Shown here: positions 9,735-18,024 of the stretch, one piece after another
How the letters are laid out: every line of letters begins with the position of its first letter
Numbering within the stretch: position 1 is the first letter of the stretch
From: Actinomycetes bacterium
GTDB taxonomy: Bacteria > Actinomycetota > Actinomycetes > Actinomycetales > Microbacteriaceae
Assembly (NCBI GenBank): GCA_030426515.1
Contig: JAUHYM010000006.1
Location: 1 to 43,649 of the forward strand
DNA length: 43,649 bases
Direction: 5' to 3'
Notes under the pieces: model-generated
Seen by the model: the letters and a program-made list of their open reading frames with translations, nothing else
What the model was told of the DNA's origin: nothing
The model's database searches: none
Made by a program: the position numbers and the translations under genes

Positions 9735-10442
9735 CTACTGAGCGGACCCCGTGCTCGACGAGGGCCGGTCGCTCTCGGCGGGCGAATCCGCGAGCCCCGG
9801 AGGCGCCGACCCCGGGGGCAGCTCGCGCTGCAGCGGCTTCGCGAACGCCGCGGCGACCAGGAGCGCCGCCCCCGCACCTAGGAGCGCTCCGCCGATGGTG
9901 TCGCTGAGCCAGTGGGCCCCGAGGTAGGTGCGCGAGAAGGCCATCGCCACGGTCCAGACGACACCTCCCACCACCGTCCACACGCTCGGGAACAGCACGA
10001 CCACCGCCGTGGCGAGGGTCGCCGCGTTCGCCACATGCCCCGAGGGGAATGACCCGAAGTCGGAGACGACGATGATGTCCTCGGGTCGCGCGCGCCCGAT
10101 GGCGTGCTTGAGCAGCTGCACGAGCAGCGCGCTGACGATGAGCGTCACGACGAAGTACGCCGCGCTCCAGGGTCTGCGAAGGATCAGCAGCACGATGGCG
10201 CCGAGCGCGGGCAGACCGAAGACGGCGAACCAGCCGCCGCCGATCCAGTTCATTCCGTACGAGAAGGCCAGCAGCGCCGGTCCGCGGTTCGCGGCGAGGA
10301 AGTCCTGCCAGGCCCGGTCGAACGCGAACGGCGCGGCTTCGAGCCCGATGAGAATGCCCACGCCCAGCAGCGCCGCCGCGCCGATGAGTGCGATGCCGAT
10401 CCACAGTCGCCGAGTCATGCAGGCCATCATGCCAAACCCCAC
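9735..10442 (-). CDS. PAP2-family phosphatase (membrane)
   Basis: KHAIGRARPED ... FPSGHVANA ... SRTYLGAHWLSDTIGGALLG acid phosphatase signature; start could be ATG 10418 or 10427. Confidence 0.88.
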   Translation of the reverse strand: MGFGMMACMTRRLWIGIALIGAAALLGVGILIGLEAAPFAFDRAWQDFLAANRGPALLAFSYGMNWIGGGWFAVFGLPALGAIVLLILRRPWSAAYFVVTLIVSALLVQLLKHAIGRARPEDIIVVSDFGSFPSGHVANAATLATAVVVLFPSVWTVVGGVVWTVAMAFSRTYLGAHWLSDTIGGALLGAGAALLVAAAFAKPLQRELPPGSAPPGLADSPAESDRPSSSTGSAQ

Positions 10443-10482
10443 ACGGCCGGACAGGATTCCTGACCCGCGCGGCGCGCAGCGC

Positions 10483-11877
10483 CTACGGGGCGAGCTGCTC
10501 CACGGTGCGAGGGCGCACGACGACCCACAGCGCGAGCACCGCGACGATCGCGCAGCCGATCATCACCGAAGCCATCGTGGTGGCGGTGATGCCGGCGTCG
10601 TGCGCGATCCAGCCGACGATCGGCGAGACGAGGCCCGCGACCCCGAAGTTCGCCGCGCCCATCACGCTCGCCGCGGTGCCGGCGGCGGCCCCGTGACGGT
10701 CGAGGGCGAGCACCTGCACGCACGGCATGGTGAACCCGCACGAGGTCATGAACAGGAACAGCGGCACCATGACGCCCCATACGCCCCAGCCCAGCTGGTC
10801 GGCGACGAGGATCCCGGTGCCGAACGTCAGAAGCCCCGCCGTCGAGAACGCCAGCACCCACTGCGGGCCGAAGCGTGCGGCCAGGCGCGCCGCCGTCTGC
10901 ACGCCGACGACCACACCGACCGAGTTGACGGCGAACAGCAGCCCGTACTGCTGCGCGTCGAACCCGTAGCTCTCCTGGAACAGGAAGGGCGAGGACGACA
11001 GGTAGGAGAACAGGCCGCTGAAGCTCATGCCCCCGATGATCAGGACGCCGAGGAACACCCGGTCGCGGAACACGCTGCCGTAGCGCTGCCACACCGTCGT
11101 CGTCCCCCTGTCGTGGCGGCGCGCGGGGGGAAGCGTCTCGGGGATGAAGAACGCGGCGCACAGCAGCATGAGGACGCTGTAGGCGGCGAGCACGACGAAG
11201 ATGCCGCGCCAGGGCATCACCAGCAGCAGCGCCGATCCGATGAGGGGGGCGAGCACGGGCGCGACGCCGGTGACCAGCGCGAGCCGCGAGAGCATGACGA
11301 CCAGGCGCTTGCCGCCGAACAGGTCGCGCACGATCGCCGCGGCGACCACACCGCCGGCTGCCGCGCCGGCACCCTGGAACACCCGCGCGATCGAGAGGAT
11401 CTCGAGCGTCGGGGCGACGGCGGCGGCGAGACTCGCCAGCACATGCAACGCGGTGACGCTCAGCAGCGGGATGCGGCGGCCGACCTTGTCGCTGAGCGGG
11501 CCGACGACGAGCTGGCCGAGGGCGAACCCGATCATCGTGCCGGTGAGCGTCAGCTGGATCGCGGCGGCCGTGGTGTCGAAATCGCTCTCGAGCACCGGGA
11601 ACGCGGGCAGGTAGAGGTCGATCGTGAACGGACCGAGCGCGGTGAGCGCGCCCAGCAGCACGACGTAGAGCGCTCGACGGCCCGAGGAGATCGAGTCGCC
11701 GGGGTGCAGCACGATCGGGGCGGTCGCCGGATTGTGCCCGAGCGTGCGGATCGCACCGGTGGGCGAGGAGGTGCGGATCGCGCCGGTCACCGTGCGGATC
11801 GTCCCCGACGCGGTGCGCTCGGGGCGACGCTCCGGCGCCGGGCCGGGAGTGGTGGGGATGGTGTCGGTGGAGGTCAC
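10483..11877 (-). CDS. Bcr/CflA-like MFS multidrug efflux transporter with extended N-terminus
   Basis: RRALYVVLLGALTALGPFTIDLYLPAFPVLESDF...GQLVVGPLSDKVGRRIPLL; GTG start inferred. Confidence 0.85.
   Translation of the reverse strand: MTSTDTIPTTPGPAPERRPERTASGTIRTVTGAIRTSSPTGAIRTLGHNPATAPIVLHPGDSISSGRRALYVVLLGALTALGPFTIDLYLPAFPVLESDFDTTAAAIQLTLTGTMIGFALGQLVVGPLSDKVGRRIPLLSVTALHVLASLAAAVAPTLEILSIARVFQGAGAAAGGVVAAAIVRDLFGGKRLVVMLSRLALVTGVAPVLAPLIGSALLLVMPWRGIFVVLAAYSVLMLLCAAFFIPETLPPARRHDRGTTTVWQRYGSVFRDRVFLGVLIIGGMSFSGLFSYLSSSPFLFQESYGFDAQQYGLLFAVNSVGVVVGVQTAARLAARFGPQWVLAFSTAGLLTFGTGILVADQLGWGVWGVMVPLFLFMTSCGFTMPCVQVLALDRHGAAAGTAASVMGAANFGVAGLVSPIVGWIAHDAGITATTMASVMIGCAIVAVLALWVVVRPRTVEQLAP
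11744..11808. repeat. Three direct near-copies of GTGCGGATCGYNCCGGT within the 5' end of the MFS gene (encode GxIRT repeats)
   Basis: gtgcggatcgcaccggt (11744), gtgcggatcgcgccggt (11771), gtgcggatcgtccccga (11792). Confidence 0.7.
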
Positions 11878-12036
11878 GCGTGCTTCCTGACGAACGACGA
11901 ACAGCACCGGAGCACCGGTGCGGGAGGAGAGGAGCGAGGGTCGAAGCGCCCGAGAATGGTCGAAACGATTCGACAACCGGTCGAGTCTAGCAGGCGGGAA
12001 TGGGTCGTCGCCCGGCCGACGCCGCAGACCCGACCG

Positions 12037-12042
12037 TAGAAT
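12037..12042 (+). promoter_or_regulatory. Candidate -10 element (TAGAAT) 6 nt before the GTG of the DUF3105 gene: leaderless promoter
   Basis: tagaat-cgaggg-GTG read directly. Confidence 0.5.
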
Positions 12043-12048
12043 CGAGGG

Positions 12049-12753
12049 GTGAGCCCGACCGAGAAGCGCCAGAGCGGGAACCCCGCCAAGCAGGCCGAGA
12101 TCAACCTGACGGTCAAGCAGCAGCGCGAGCAGCAGAAGCAGGCGAAGCTGGCCGAGTACCAGAAGCAGATCGCGCGGCGCCGCCGCAGCAGGATCGTGTG
12201 GTGGACGGTGGGGATCGTGGCGGCGATCGCGGTGATCGCGCTCGTGTGGGCGTCGATCGCGTTCGCCCCGCAGCCCGAGCCCTCGGCCGAGTACACCGAG
12301 GGCAGCGACGGTGCGACCATCGAAGGCGTCGAGACCTTCACGAACGTCACCGACCACGTCGAGGGAACGGTCGACTACGACCAGAATCCCCCGGCCGGCG
12401 GCCCGCACAACGCCGTCTGGCTGAACTGCGGGATCTACACCGAGCCGGTCCCGAACGAGAACGCCGTGCACTCGCTCGAGCACGGGGCCGTCTGGGTCAC
12501 CTACGACCCGGCGATGAGCGACGAGGATCTTGAGACGCTCCGCACCTGGCTGCCCTCGTCGTACGTGATCCTCTCCCCCTACGAGGGCATGGACACCGCG
12601 ATCGCGGTGAGTGCGTGGGACGCGCAGCTGAAGGTCGACTCTGCGTCGGACGAGCGCATCGGCGAGTTCTTCGAGGAGTACTGGCGCAGCCAGAATGCGC
12701 CCGAGCCCGGCGCCGCGTGCACCGGCGGCATCGACGCCGCGGGCCAGCAGTAG
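12049..12753 (+). CDS. DUF3105 membrane protein
   Basis: Basic N-terminus, single TM (IVWWTVGIVAAIAVIALVWASIAF), HVEGTVDYDQNPPAGGPHNAVWLNCGIYTEPVPNENAVHSLEHGAVWVTYDP. Confidence 0.92.
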   Translation: MSPTEKRQSGNPAKQAEINLTVKQQREQQKQAKLAEYQKQIARRRRSRIVWWTVGIVAAIAVIALVWASIAFAPQPEPSAEYTEGSDGATIEGVETFTNVTDHVEGTVDYDQNPPAGGPHNAVWLNCGIYTEPVPNENAVHSLEHGAVWVTYDPAMSDEDLETLRTWLPSSYVILSPYEGMDTAIAVSAWDAQLKVDSASDERIGEFFEEYWRSQNAPEPGAACTGGIDAAGQQ

Positions 12754-12757
12754 CCCG

Positions 12758-13432
12758 ATGACGACCGACAGCGCGCGACCGGGGCACCGCGGTCTGCGCT
12801 GGCCGATCGTCGTGGTCGCGCTCGTTCTCGTGGCGGCATCCGCCTTTGCCGTGGGGCGCTTCACGATGTTCCGCGAGATCTCGGTCGACGCTCCGCCCTC
12901 GACGCTCTCGGCCGAGGCGGGCTTCGCGCGCGACATGCAGGTGCATCACGCGCAGGCCGTCGAGATGGCGATGCAGATCTATCGCGCGACCGAGGATGAC
13001 GAGATCCGCGCACTCTCGTACGACATCGCGACCGCGCAGTCGGCGCAGCGGGGCGAGATGTACGACTGGCTCGTGCAGTGGGGGCTCCCACAGGCGAGCC
13101 CGGTGCCGATCATGACGTGGATGGAGGACGCCTCCGTCGATGGCCACGATCACCGCCCGGATGCCACCGAGGCCGAGCTGCTCGGACAGATGGGGATGGC
13201 CACGGACGCGCAGCTGGCGGCGCTCGCCGCGGCGGAGGGCACCGAAGCGGACTGCCTGTTCCTGGATCTGATGATCACTCACCACCAGGGCGCGATTCCC
13301 ATGGCGGATGCCGCCGTGCAGCTCGCCGATGACGCGCGCGTGATCACGGTTGCCGGGTCGATCTCCGAGCTGCAGGGGTCCGAGATCGCCGCGATGCGGT
13401 CGATGCAGGAGCGCCTCGGCTGCACCGGGTGA
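12758..13432 (+). CDS. DUF305 domain-containing protein
   Basis: N-terminal TM; FARDMQVHHAQAVEMAM and DLMITHHQGAIPMADAAV paired HH motifs. Confidence 0.92.
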   Translation: MTTDSARPGHRGLRWPIVVVALVLVAASAFAVGRFTMFREISVDAPPSTLSAEAGFARDMQVHHAQAVEMAMQIYRATEDDEIRALSYDIATAQSAQRGEMYDWLVQWGLPQASPVPIMTWMEDASVDGHDHRPDATEAELLGQMGMATDAQLAALAAAEGTEADCLFLDLMITHHQGAIPMADAAVQLADDARVITVAGSISELQGSEIAAMRSMQERLGCTG

Positions 13433-13445
13433 GTCGGGCGGGAGC

Positions 13446-14033
13446 TCAGAGCCCCGACAGCACGAGGACAGCAGCGCCGGTGACACCGATGGCGAGGACG
13501 CCGCACGCGGCGACCACCACCGTGAGGAGCCTCCGACGAGCGTGCGACCGGATGTCGTGGTCGGCCTGGGCTCGATGCCCGACCGCGGAGTGCCGCGACG
13601 GGTCGCCCGAGACATCGGCGGCGGAGGGCTCGTGGTGCCGCTGGGCGCGGACGGGAGCCGCGGCGCGCGGCGCGCCGGCATCCCAGATCTGTTCGGGCGC
13701 GGGGGTGCGCGCGCTGCGCCGCCCGTCGGGCAGGGCGGGGGCGAGGTCGGGATCCTCCGGCGTCCGCCGCAGCCCGACCGTGTCCTCCGCAGCCGAGGCG
13801 GAGCGGTGGATGCGGACCGTGTGATCGTCGATCTCAGGGTCGGGTCCGCTCGGCGCGGCGAACCGACTGTCACCGCGCACGCGAATCGTCTGGTCGTCCG
13901 TCTCGTCGCCAGGACCGGCCTCGTCGGGGCGACGCGCGTCGGCCGGGGCCTGCGATCGGCGGGTCGACCGGCGGGTGCGTGAGTGCGCGAAGACGGTGTC
14001 GTCCTCGGGCTCGTCGCGGTCGCCGGCGATCAT
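13446..14033 (-). CDS. Small single-pass membrane protein with repeated [DE][DE]xT[VI] motifs, coupled to the FHA gene
   Basis: MIAGDRDEPEDDTVFAHSR...DETDDQTIRVRGD...EIDDHTVRIHRS...AEDTVGLRR...C-terminal TM LLTVVVAACGVLAIGVTGAAVLVLSGL*; ATGA overlap with the FHA gene stop. Confidence 0.75.
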   Translation of the reverse strand: MIAGDRDEPEDDTVFAHSRTRRSTRRSQAPADARRPDEAGPGDETDDQTIRVRGDSRFAAPSGPDPEIDDHTVRIHRSASAAEDTVGLRRTPEDPDLAPALPDGRRSARTPAPEQIWDAGAPRAAAPVRAQRHHEPSAADVSGDPSRHSAVGHRAQADHDIRSHARRRLLTVVVAACGVLAIGVTGAAVLVLSGL

Positions 14034-15499
14034 GGGGTCGATGGCGAGAGAGCGAGTTCCGCGTCGCCCAGCAGGAAGCGCTCTGTCACCGCCTCGGCGC
14101 GGCCCGGCACCGCGTCGACCTCGGTGCCGTTCTGGCCGAGGAGGATCACGCCGTTCGTCGAGTCGAGATCGACGATGACCCATCCGTCGTCGCGTCGCTC
14201 CAGCCGCGCGTGGGTCTTCGACACCGTGCGGGTGTCGTCGGCGAGGGGCACCAGCTGCGCCTCGGGGTGGGTGGGGTCGAAGCTCGGCCGACGGCCGAGG
14301 ATGAGCACGTCCGCGGTGACGGCGATCGCGGCGCCGACGGGCGGCGTGAGCATCCAGTCGGTGCGTCGGCGTGAGGCGATGATGGTCTCGTCGAAGGCCT
14401 CCTCGCGCTCGGGCAGCTCCCGCTGGTTGTGCTGCGCCGACACCGAGGCACGGGCCGCGCGCGGGGTCGCCCCCTCGGGCGGCGCCACGATCGCGGACAC
14501 CTCCCCGGAGGCCTCGACGGTGTCGGGGGTCGGCGTCGCCGGGGGCGGTGCCCACGGGTCCGCAGGCGCGGGGGGCGCGGCGGGCACCGACTGGACGGGC
14601 GCGGGCGTCTCGGCCTGGCGGCTCCCGTCGGTCTCTGCGGCCGGCCGGGAGACGGGGACGTCTTCCGGATCACTCGCGTCGACGAGGTCCGGGGCCTCGC
14701 TCTCCGCCGCCTCGCGCTCCGCGGCCTCGCGCATCGCCGCCTGCGCGGCCGCCCGCTGCTGGGACGCCGTGGAGTCGGAGGCGCGGGCCGGGGTGAACGC
14801 TTCTCGGGTCGCGGCGACGGCGCGGGGCTCGTCTCCGGGCGCATACGATCCATCGGTGCGGGTCCAGGGGGCGTGGGAGCGCCCGGGGCGCAGGTCGTCA
14901 TCCCACACGTCGAGCGGCTGCGTCGGCACCCCTTCGCCCGGCCGCGCACGATGGAGGGCGGGGGTGGTGCTCGCGGGTGCCGCCGCGGTCGAGGGCGGCG
15001 GGGCGAAGCCCCCGGTGGTCGCCCCCGTGGACGCGTCGGCGGGAGCCTCTGGTGCTGTCACCGGATCCGCGGGCGCAGCGACGATGCGCTCGTCGAGCGC
15101 GGGCTCTGATCGGCGGCGCGGGCCGGGCGCCTGGTCCTGCCCGAGCCAGCGAGAGGAGCCCCAGCCCAGCACCGTCGTCCACACCGGAAAGAGCAGGACG
15201 GCGAGGACCGTCATCCCCGCGCCGTGTCCGAACGACACGTTGACGCGGTGATAGGCGATGATCGCCACGACGAGGTAGGCGATGCCGCCGAAGACGGGGA
15301 TGAACCCGAGCAGGACGAGCCAGCCCGACATTCCGCCCAGCTCGAACAGCGTGAACAGGCTGTACACCGGCACCCATGCCTTCCAGCCGCGCTCACCCGC
15401 CTTGGTGAACAGCGCCGACAGCGTCAGCGACACCCAGAGGTAGATCGCGAGGAGGGCAAGACCGCTGAGCAGCCCGTACAGCACTTCTGGATCGTTCAT
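14030..15499 (-). CDS. FHA domain protein with N-terminal membrane helices
   Basis: N-terminal TM segments; C-terminal FHA: LILGRRPSFDPTHPEAQLVPLADDTRTVSKTHARLERRDDGWVIVDLDSTNGVIL. Confidence 0.9.
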   Translation of the reverse strand: MNDPEVLYGLLSGLALLAIYLWVSLTLSALFTKAGERGWKAWVPVYSLFTLFELGGMSGWLVLLGFIPVFGGIAYLVVAIIAYHRVNVSFGHGAGMTVLAVLLFPVWTTVLGWGSSRWLGQDQAPGPRRRSEPALDERIVAAPADPVTAPEAPADASTGATTGGFAPPPSTAAAPASTTPALHRARPGEGVPTQPLDVWDDDLRPGRSHAPWTRTDGSYAPGDEPRAVAATREAFTPARASDSTASQQRAAAQAAMREAAEREAAESEAPDLVDASDPEDVPVSRPAAETDGSRQAETPAPVQSVPAAPPAPADPWAPPPATPTPDTVEASGEVSAIVAPPEGATPRAARASVSAQHNQRELPEREEAFDETIIASRRRTDWMLTPPVGAAIAVTADVLILGRRPSFDPTHPEAQLVPLADDTRTVSKTHARLERRDDGWVIVDLDSTNGVILLGQNGTEVDAVPGRAEAVTERFLLGDAELALSPSTP

Positions 15500-18024
15500 C
15501 GTTCTCCGCCGCCGGAACGGCCCTTCCTCTCACGCCCTCGGGAGGGCCCTGCCTTCTCACCCGCGCTGAGCGACCGGGTGAACGATGTCAACGATACGGC
15601 CGCGGCGATCCGCCCCCACACCGTCGACTGCCGCCGCAGACGCCGGCGCTCGTCGTCGACGATGCGCCAGAACGCGGCCGCATCGTCATCCGAGATCGTG
15701 TGCTCCGAGAACACCGCGCGGTCGGCGGTGACCGCCAGCCCCCCGACGGCGGGCGAGCCGGATGCCTCCGCCACCTCCGAGCGGGTCCGCACGCCCGGGG
15801 CCGCCGCGCCGTGGTCGACGGTCGCGTCGATGTACTCGTCCCAGCCGCCGACCACCCGGGCGGATGCACCCGCCGCGGTCCGCCGCGCCCGGCGACGCGA
15901 CGCCTTGGCGCCGACGACGACGAGGAACGGGCCGAGCGCGGCGAGAGCGAGGAACAGCCCGATGCCGGCGATCCGCGCGACCTCCCAGAACGCGCCCCAG
16001 TCGAACCCGGCGACATCGTCATCCTCGGAATCCGGCGTCGAGTCCTGCTGCACCGGGTCAGGCGGGATGACCTCCTGCGCCGTCTCCGGCCGCACCTCGG
16101 TGGGCACCTCGGGGTCGCGCTGGCGTCGCACCTCGGTGAGGACGCCCTCGGCGTGCTGCGGTGTCGCGTCCACCGCGATCCACTCGCCCTGCGCCGACTG
16201 CACCTCGACCCATGCGGCCAGGTCTCCCGCACGGCACACCCCCTCGGCGCAGGCGGGCAGGTCGCCCGCGTCGCCCAGTCGCGCCCCGACCACCACACGG
16301 GCGGGGAACCCCAGGTGCTGGGCGAGGAGCGCGGCGGCGACGGCGAACTGCTCCTCGTCCCCCACCGCGGCCACCAGCGACGCGTCCGGTTCACCGCGCG
16401 CCTCCGCCTCGCGGGTGACGAGCTGGTCGAACAGCGCGTCGATGCGCGCCAGCGAGTGACCCGCGGCGCTGGGCTGGAAGACGTACCCGTCGAGGTCTGC
16501 CATCCACTGCGGCTCCGATGCCTCATCGATCGCGAGGGCGTGGCTGAGGTAGCCGCGTTCGCGCAGGCGCGAGATGAGCGCATCGAGCGCGGCACCGTCT
16601 GTTCCGACGGCCTGCGCCTCGACCCAGGCCACCAGCGACTCGGGCGGCTCGAGGGACGCCGCCACCCCCGGCGATGTGAGCGTCGACAGGGGTGGCGGCA
16701 CCGGCTCGACCGCCTCCACGACGTACCGATCGCCGGCGTCGAGCCCGCCGGTCGCCGTCTCGACGCCGGCCTGGTGCCGCTCGCTGTAGTAGAAGGCATC
16801 GGCGAGGGAGGCCGCATCGTCGCCGAGGAACCTCACCCGCTCCACCTGACCGACGGTGGGGAGCCATATTCCGCGCAGGGCATCCACGGTCACGGTGGCG
16901 GAGACCGGAGAGCCCTCGCCGGCATCGAGCGTCGAGGGCACGCGGATGTACCGCGCATCGTCCACGCTGGAGGCCGGGTCGAGCGCGCGGAACACCTCAC
17001 CGTCGTAGGAGGTCAGCGTGGCCAGGCGCACCCGATCGGGGAGCGCTCCCTCGGTGTCGACGGTGAAGAGGATGTCCTCGATGCGGGCGTCTGTGAAGGC
17101 ATCCCGGTAGACGGCGAGGGGGCTCACGGCCTGCCGGATGTCGAGTTCGGGTCCGGTGGCGCTGCGCAGCACCTCGCGGCTGCGATCCGCGGCCAGCGCG
17201 GGTCCGGCGATCGCGGCGGCGGCCACCGAGACGAGCACCATCGCCCCGGCCAGCAGCATCCGGCGCAGATCCGAGGCCGACCGCCCGCGCGCGACACGCA
17301 CCCCGGAGCTGTCGGCGGCACGCCGCAGGGCGCGGCGGCGCTCTGCGGCCGCGAGCCATGTGAGCCAGCCGACGGACAGCACCAGTCCGATCATGCCGAC
17401 GACCATCTCGACCGGCGCCGGGACGACGAGGGCGCCGAGCACGAGCGGCGCCGAGGTGCTCGTGCTGCCGAACAGCAGCCCGAAGGCGACCATCCCCAGC
17501 GCGACCGGTGCCGCCCAGACCGCCACCGCGGTGCGCGCCCAGGCCAGGCGCAGCGCACCGACCGTCCCGACGACGAAGATCACCAGCGCCGGTACCAGGA
17601 GGTTGCGGTAGCCGCCCACGGGCAGGTCGACGGTCACCAGGTCCTTCCAGCCCGTGACGACGCCCCGGAGCACGTCCGCTGCGGCGGCGGGAAGCCCTGC
17701 CACGGTGAGCGGACGATCCGGCACCGCCAGCAGCACGCCCACGATGAGAGCCGCGCCCGCCGTGCTCAGCACCGTGAGCCACCCCGCCCAGGCCCACCGC
17801 AGGCTCGCCACGGCGAGCAGGGCACCCACGGCGACGCCGGCCACGGCGACGAGCAGGAATGCGCCGGACGCGTAGATCGGCCATGCCGCGATCGCGGCGA
17901 CCGCCGCCATCGACAGCACGTACGCCGCGCCCGCCGCGGTCTGGCTGCGCCGCGTGGGCCACCGAGACCCGGCGTGATCCCGCGTGCCCGCCCGACGGTT
18001 GCGCACTGTCCGTCGGGCGCTCAC
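15496..18024 (-). CDS. TgpA-type membrane transglutaminase-like protein, apparently catalytically degenerate
   Basis: Multiple N-terminal TM helices, DUF3488/TgpA layout, core VGDEEQFAVAAALLAQHLGFPARVVVGARL...GDLAAWVEVQSAQGEWIAVDATPQH. Confidence 0.85.
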   Translation of the reverse strand: MSARRTVRNRRAGTRDHAGSRWPTRRSQTAAGAAYVLSMAAVAAIAAWPIYASGAFLLVAVAGVAVGALLAVASLRWAWAGWLTVLSTAGAALIVGVLLAVPDRPLTVAGLPAAAADVLRGVVTGWKDLVTVDLPVGGYRNLLVPALVIFVVGTVGALRLAWARTAVAVWAAPVALGMVAFGLLFGSTSTSAPLVLGALVVPAPVEMVVGMIGLVLSVGWLTWLAAAERRRALRRAADSSGVRVARGRSASDLRRMLLAGAMVLVSVAAAAIAGPALAADRSREVLRSATGPELDIRQAVSPLAVYRDAFTDARIEDILFTVDTEGALPDRVRLATLTSYDGEVFRALDPASSVDDARYIRVPSTLDAGEGSPVSATVTVDALRGIWLPTVGQVERVRFLGDDAASLADAFYYSERHQAGVETATGGLDAGDRYVVEAVEPVPPPLSTLTSPGVAASLEPPESLVAWVEAQAVGTDGAALDALISRLRERGYLSHALAIDEASEPQWMADLDGYVFQPSAAGHSLARIDALFDQLVTREAEARGEPDASLVAAVGDEEQFAVAAALLAQHLGFPARVVVGARLGDAGDLPACAEGVCRAGDLAAWVEVQSAQGEWIAVDATPQHAEGVLTEVRRQRDPEVPTEVRPETAQEVIPPDPVQQDSTPDSEDDDVAGFDWGAFWEVARIAGIGLFLALAALGPFLVVVGAKASRRRARRTAAGASARVVGGWDEYIDATVDHGAAAPGVRTRSEVAEASGSPAVGGLAVTADRAVFSEHTISDDDAAAFWRIVDDERRRLRRQSTVWGRIAAAVSLTSFTRSLSAGEKAGPSRGRERKGRSGGGER

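Noticed and set aside
9928-12039. 703-aa plus-strand ORF
   Set aside because: Antisense to PAP2 and MFS genes; composition dominated by charged low-complexity residues.
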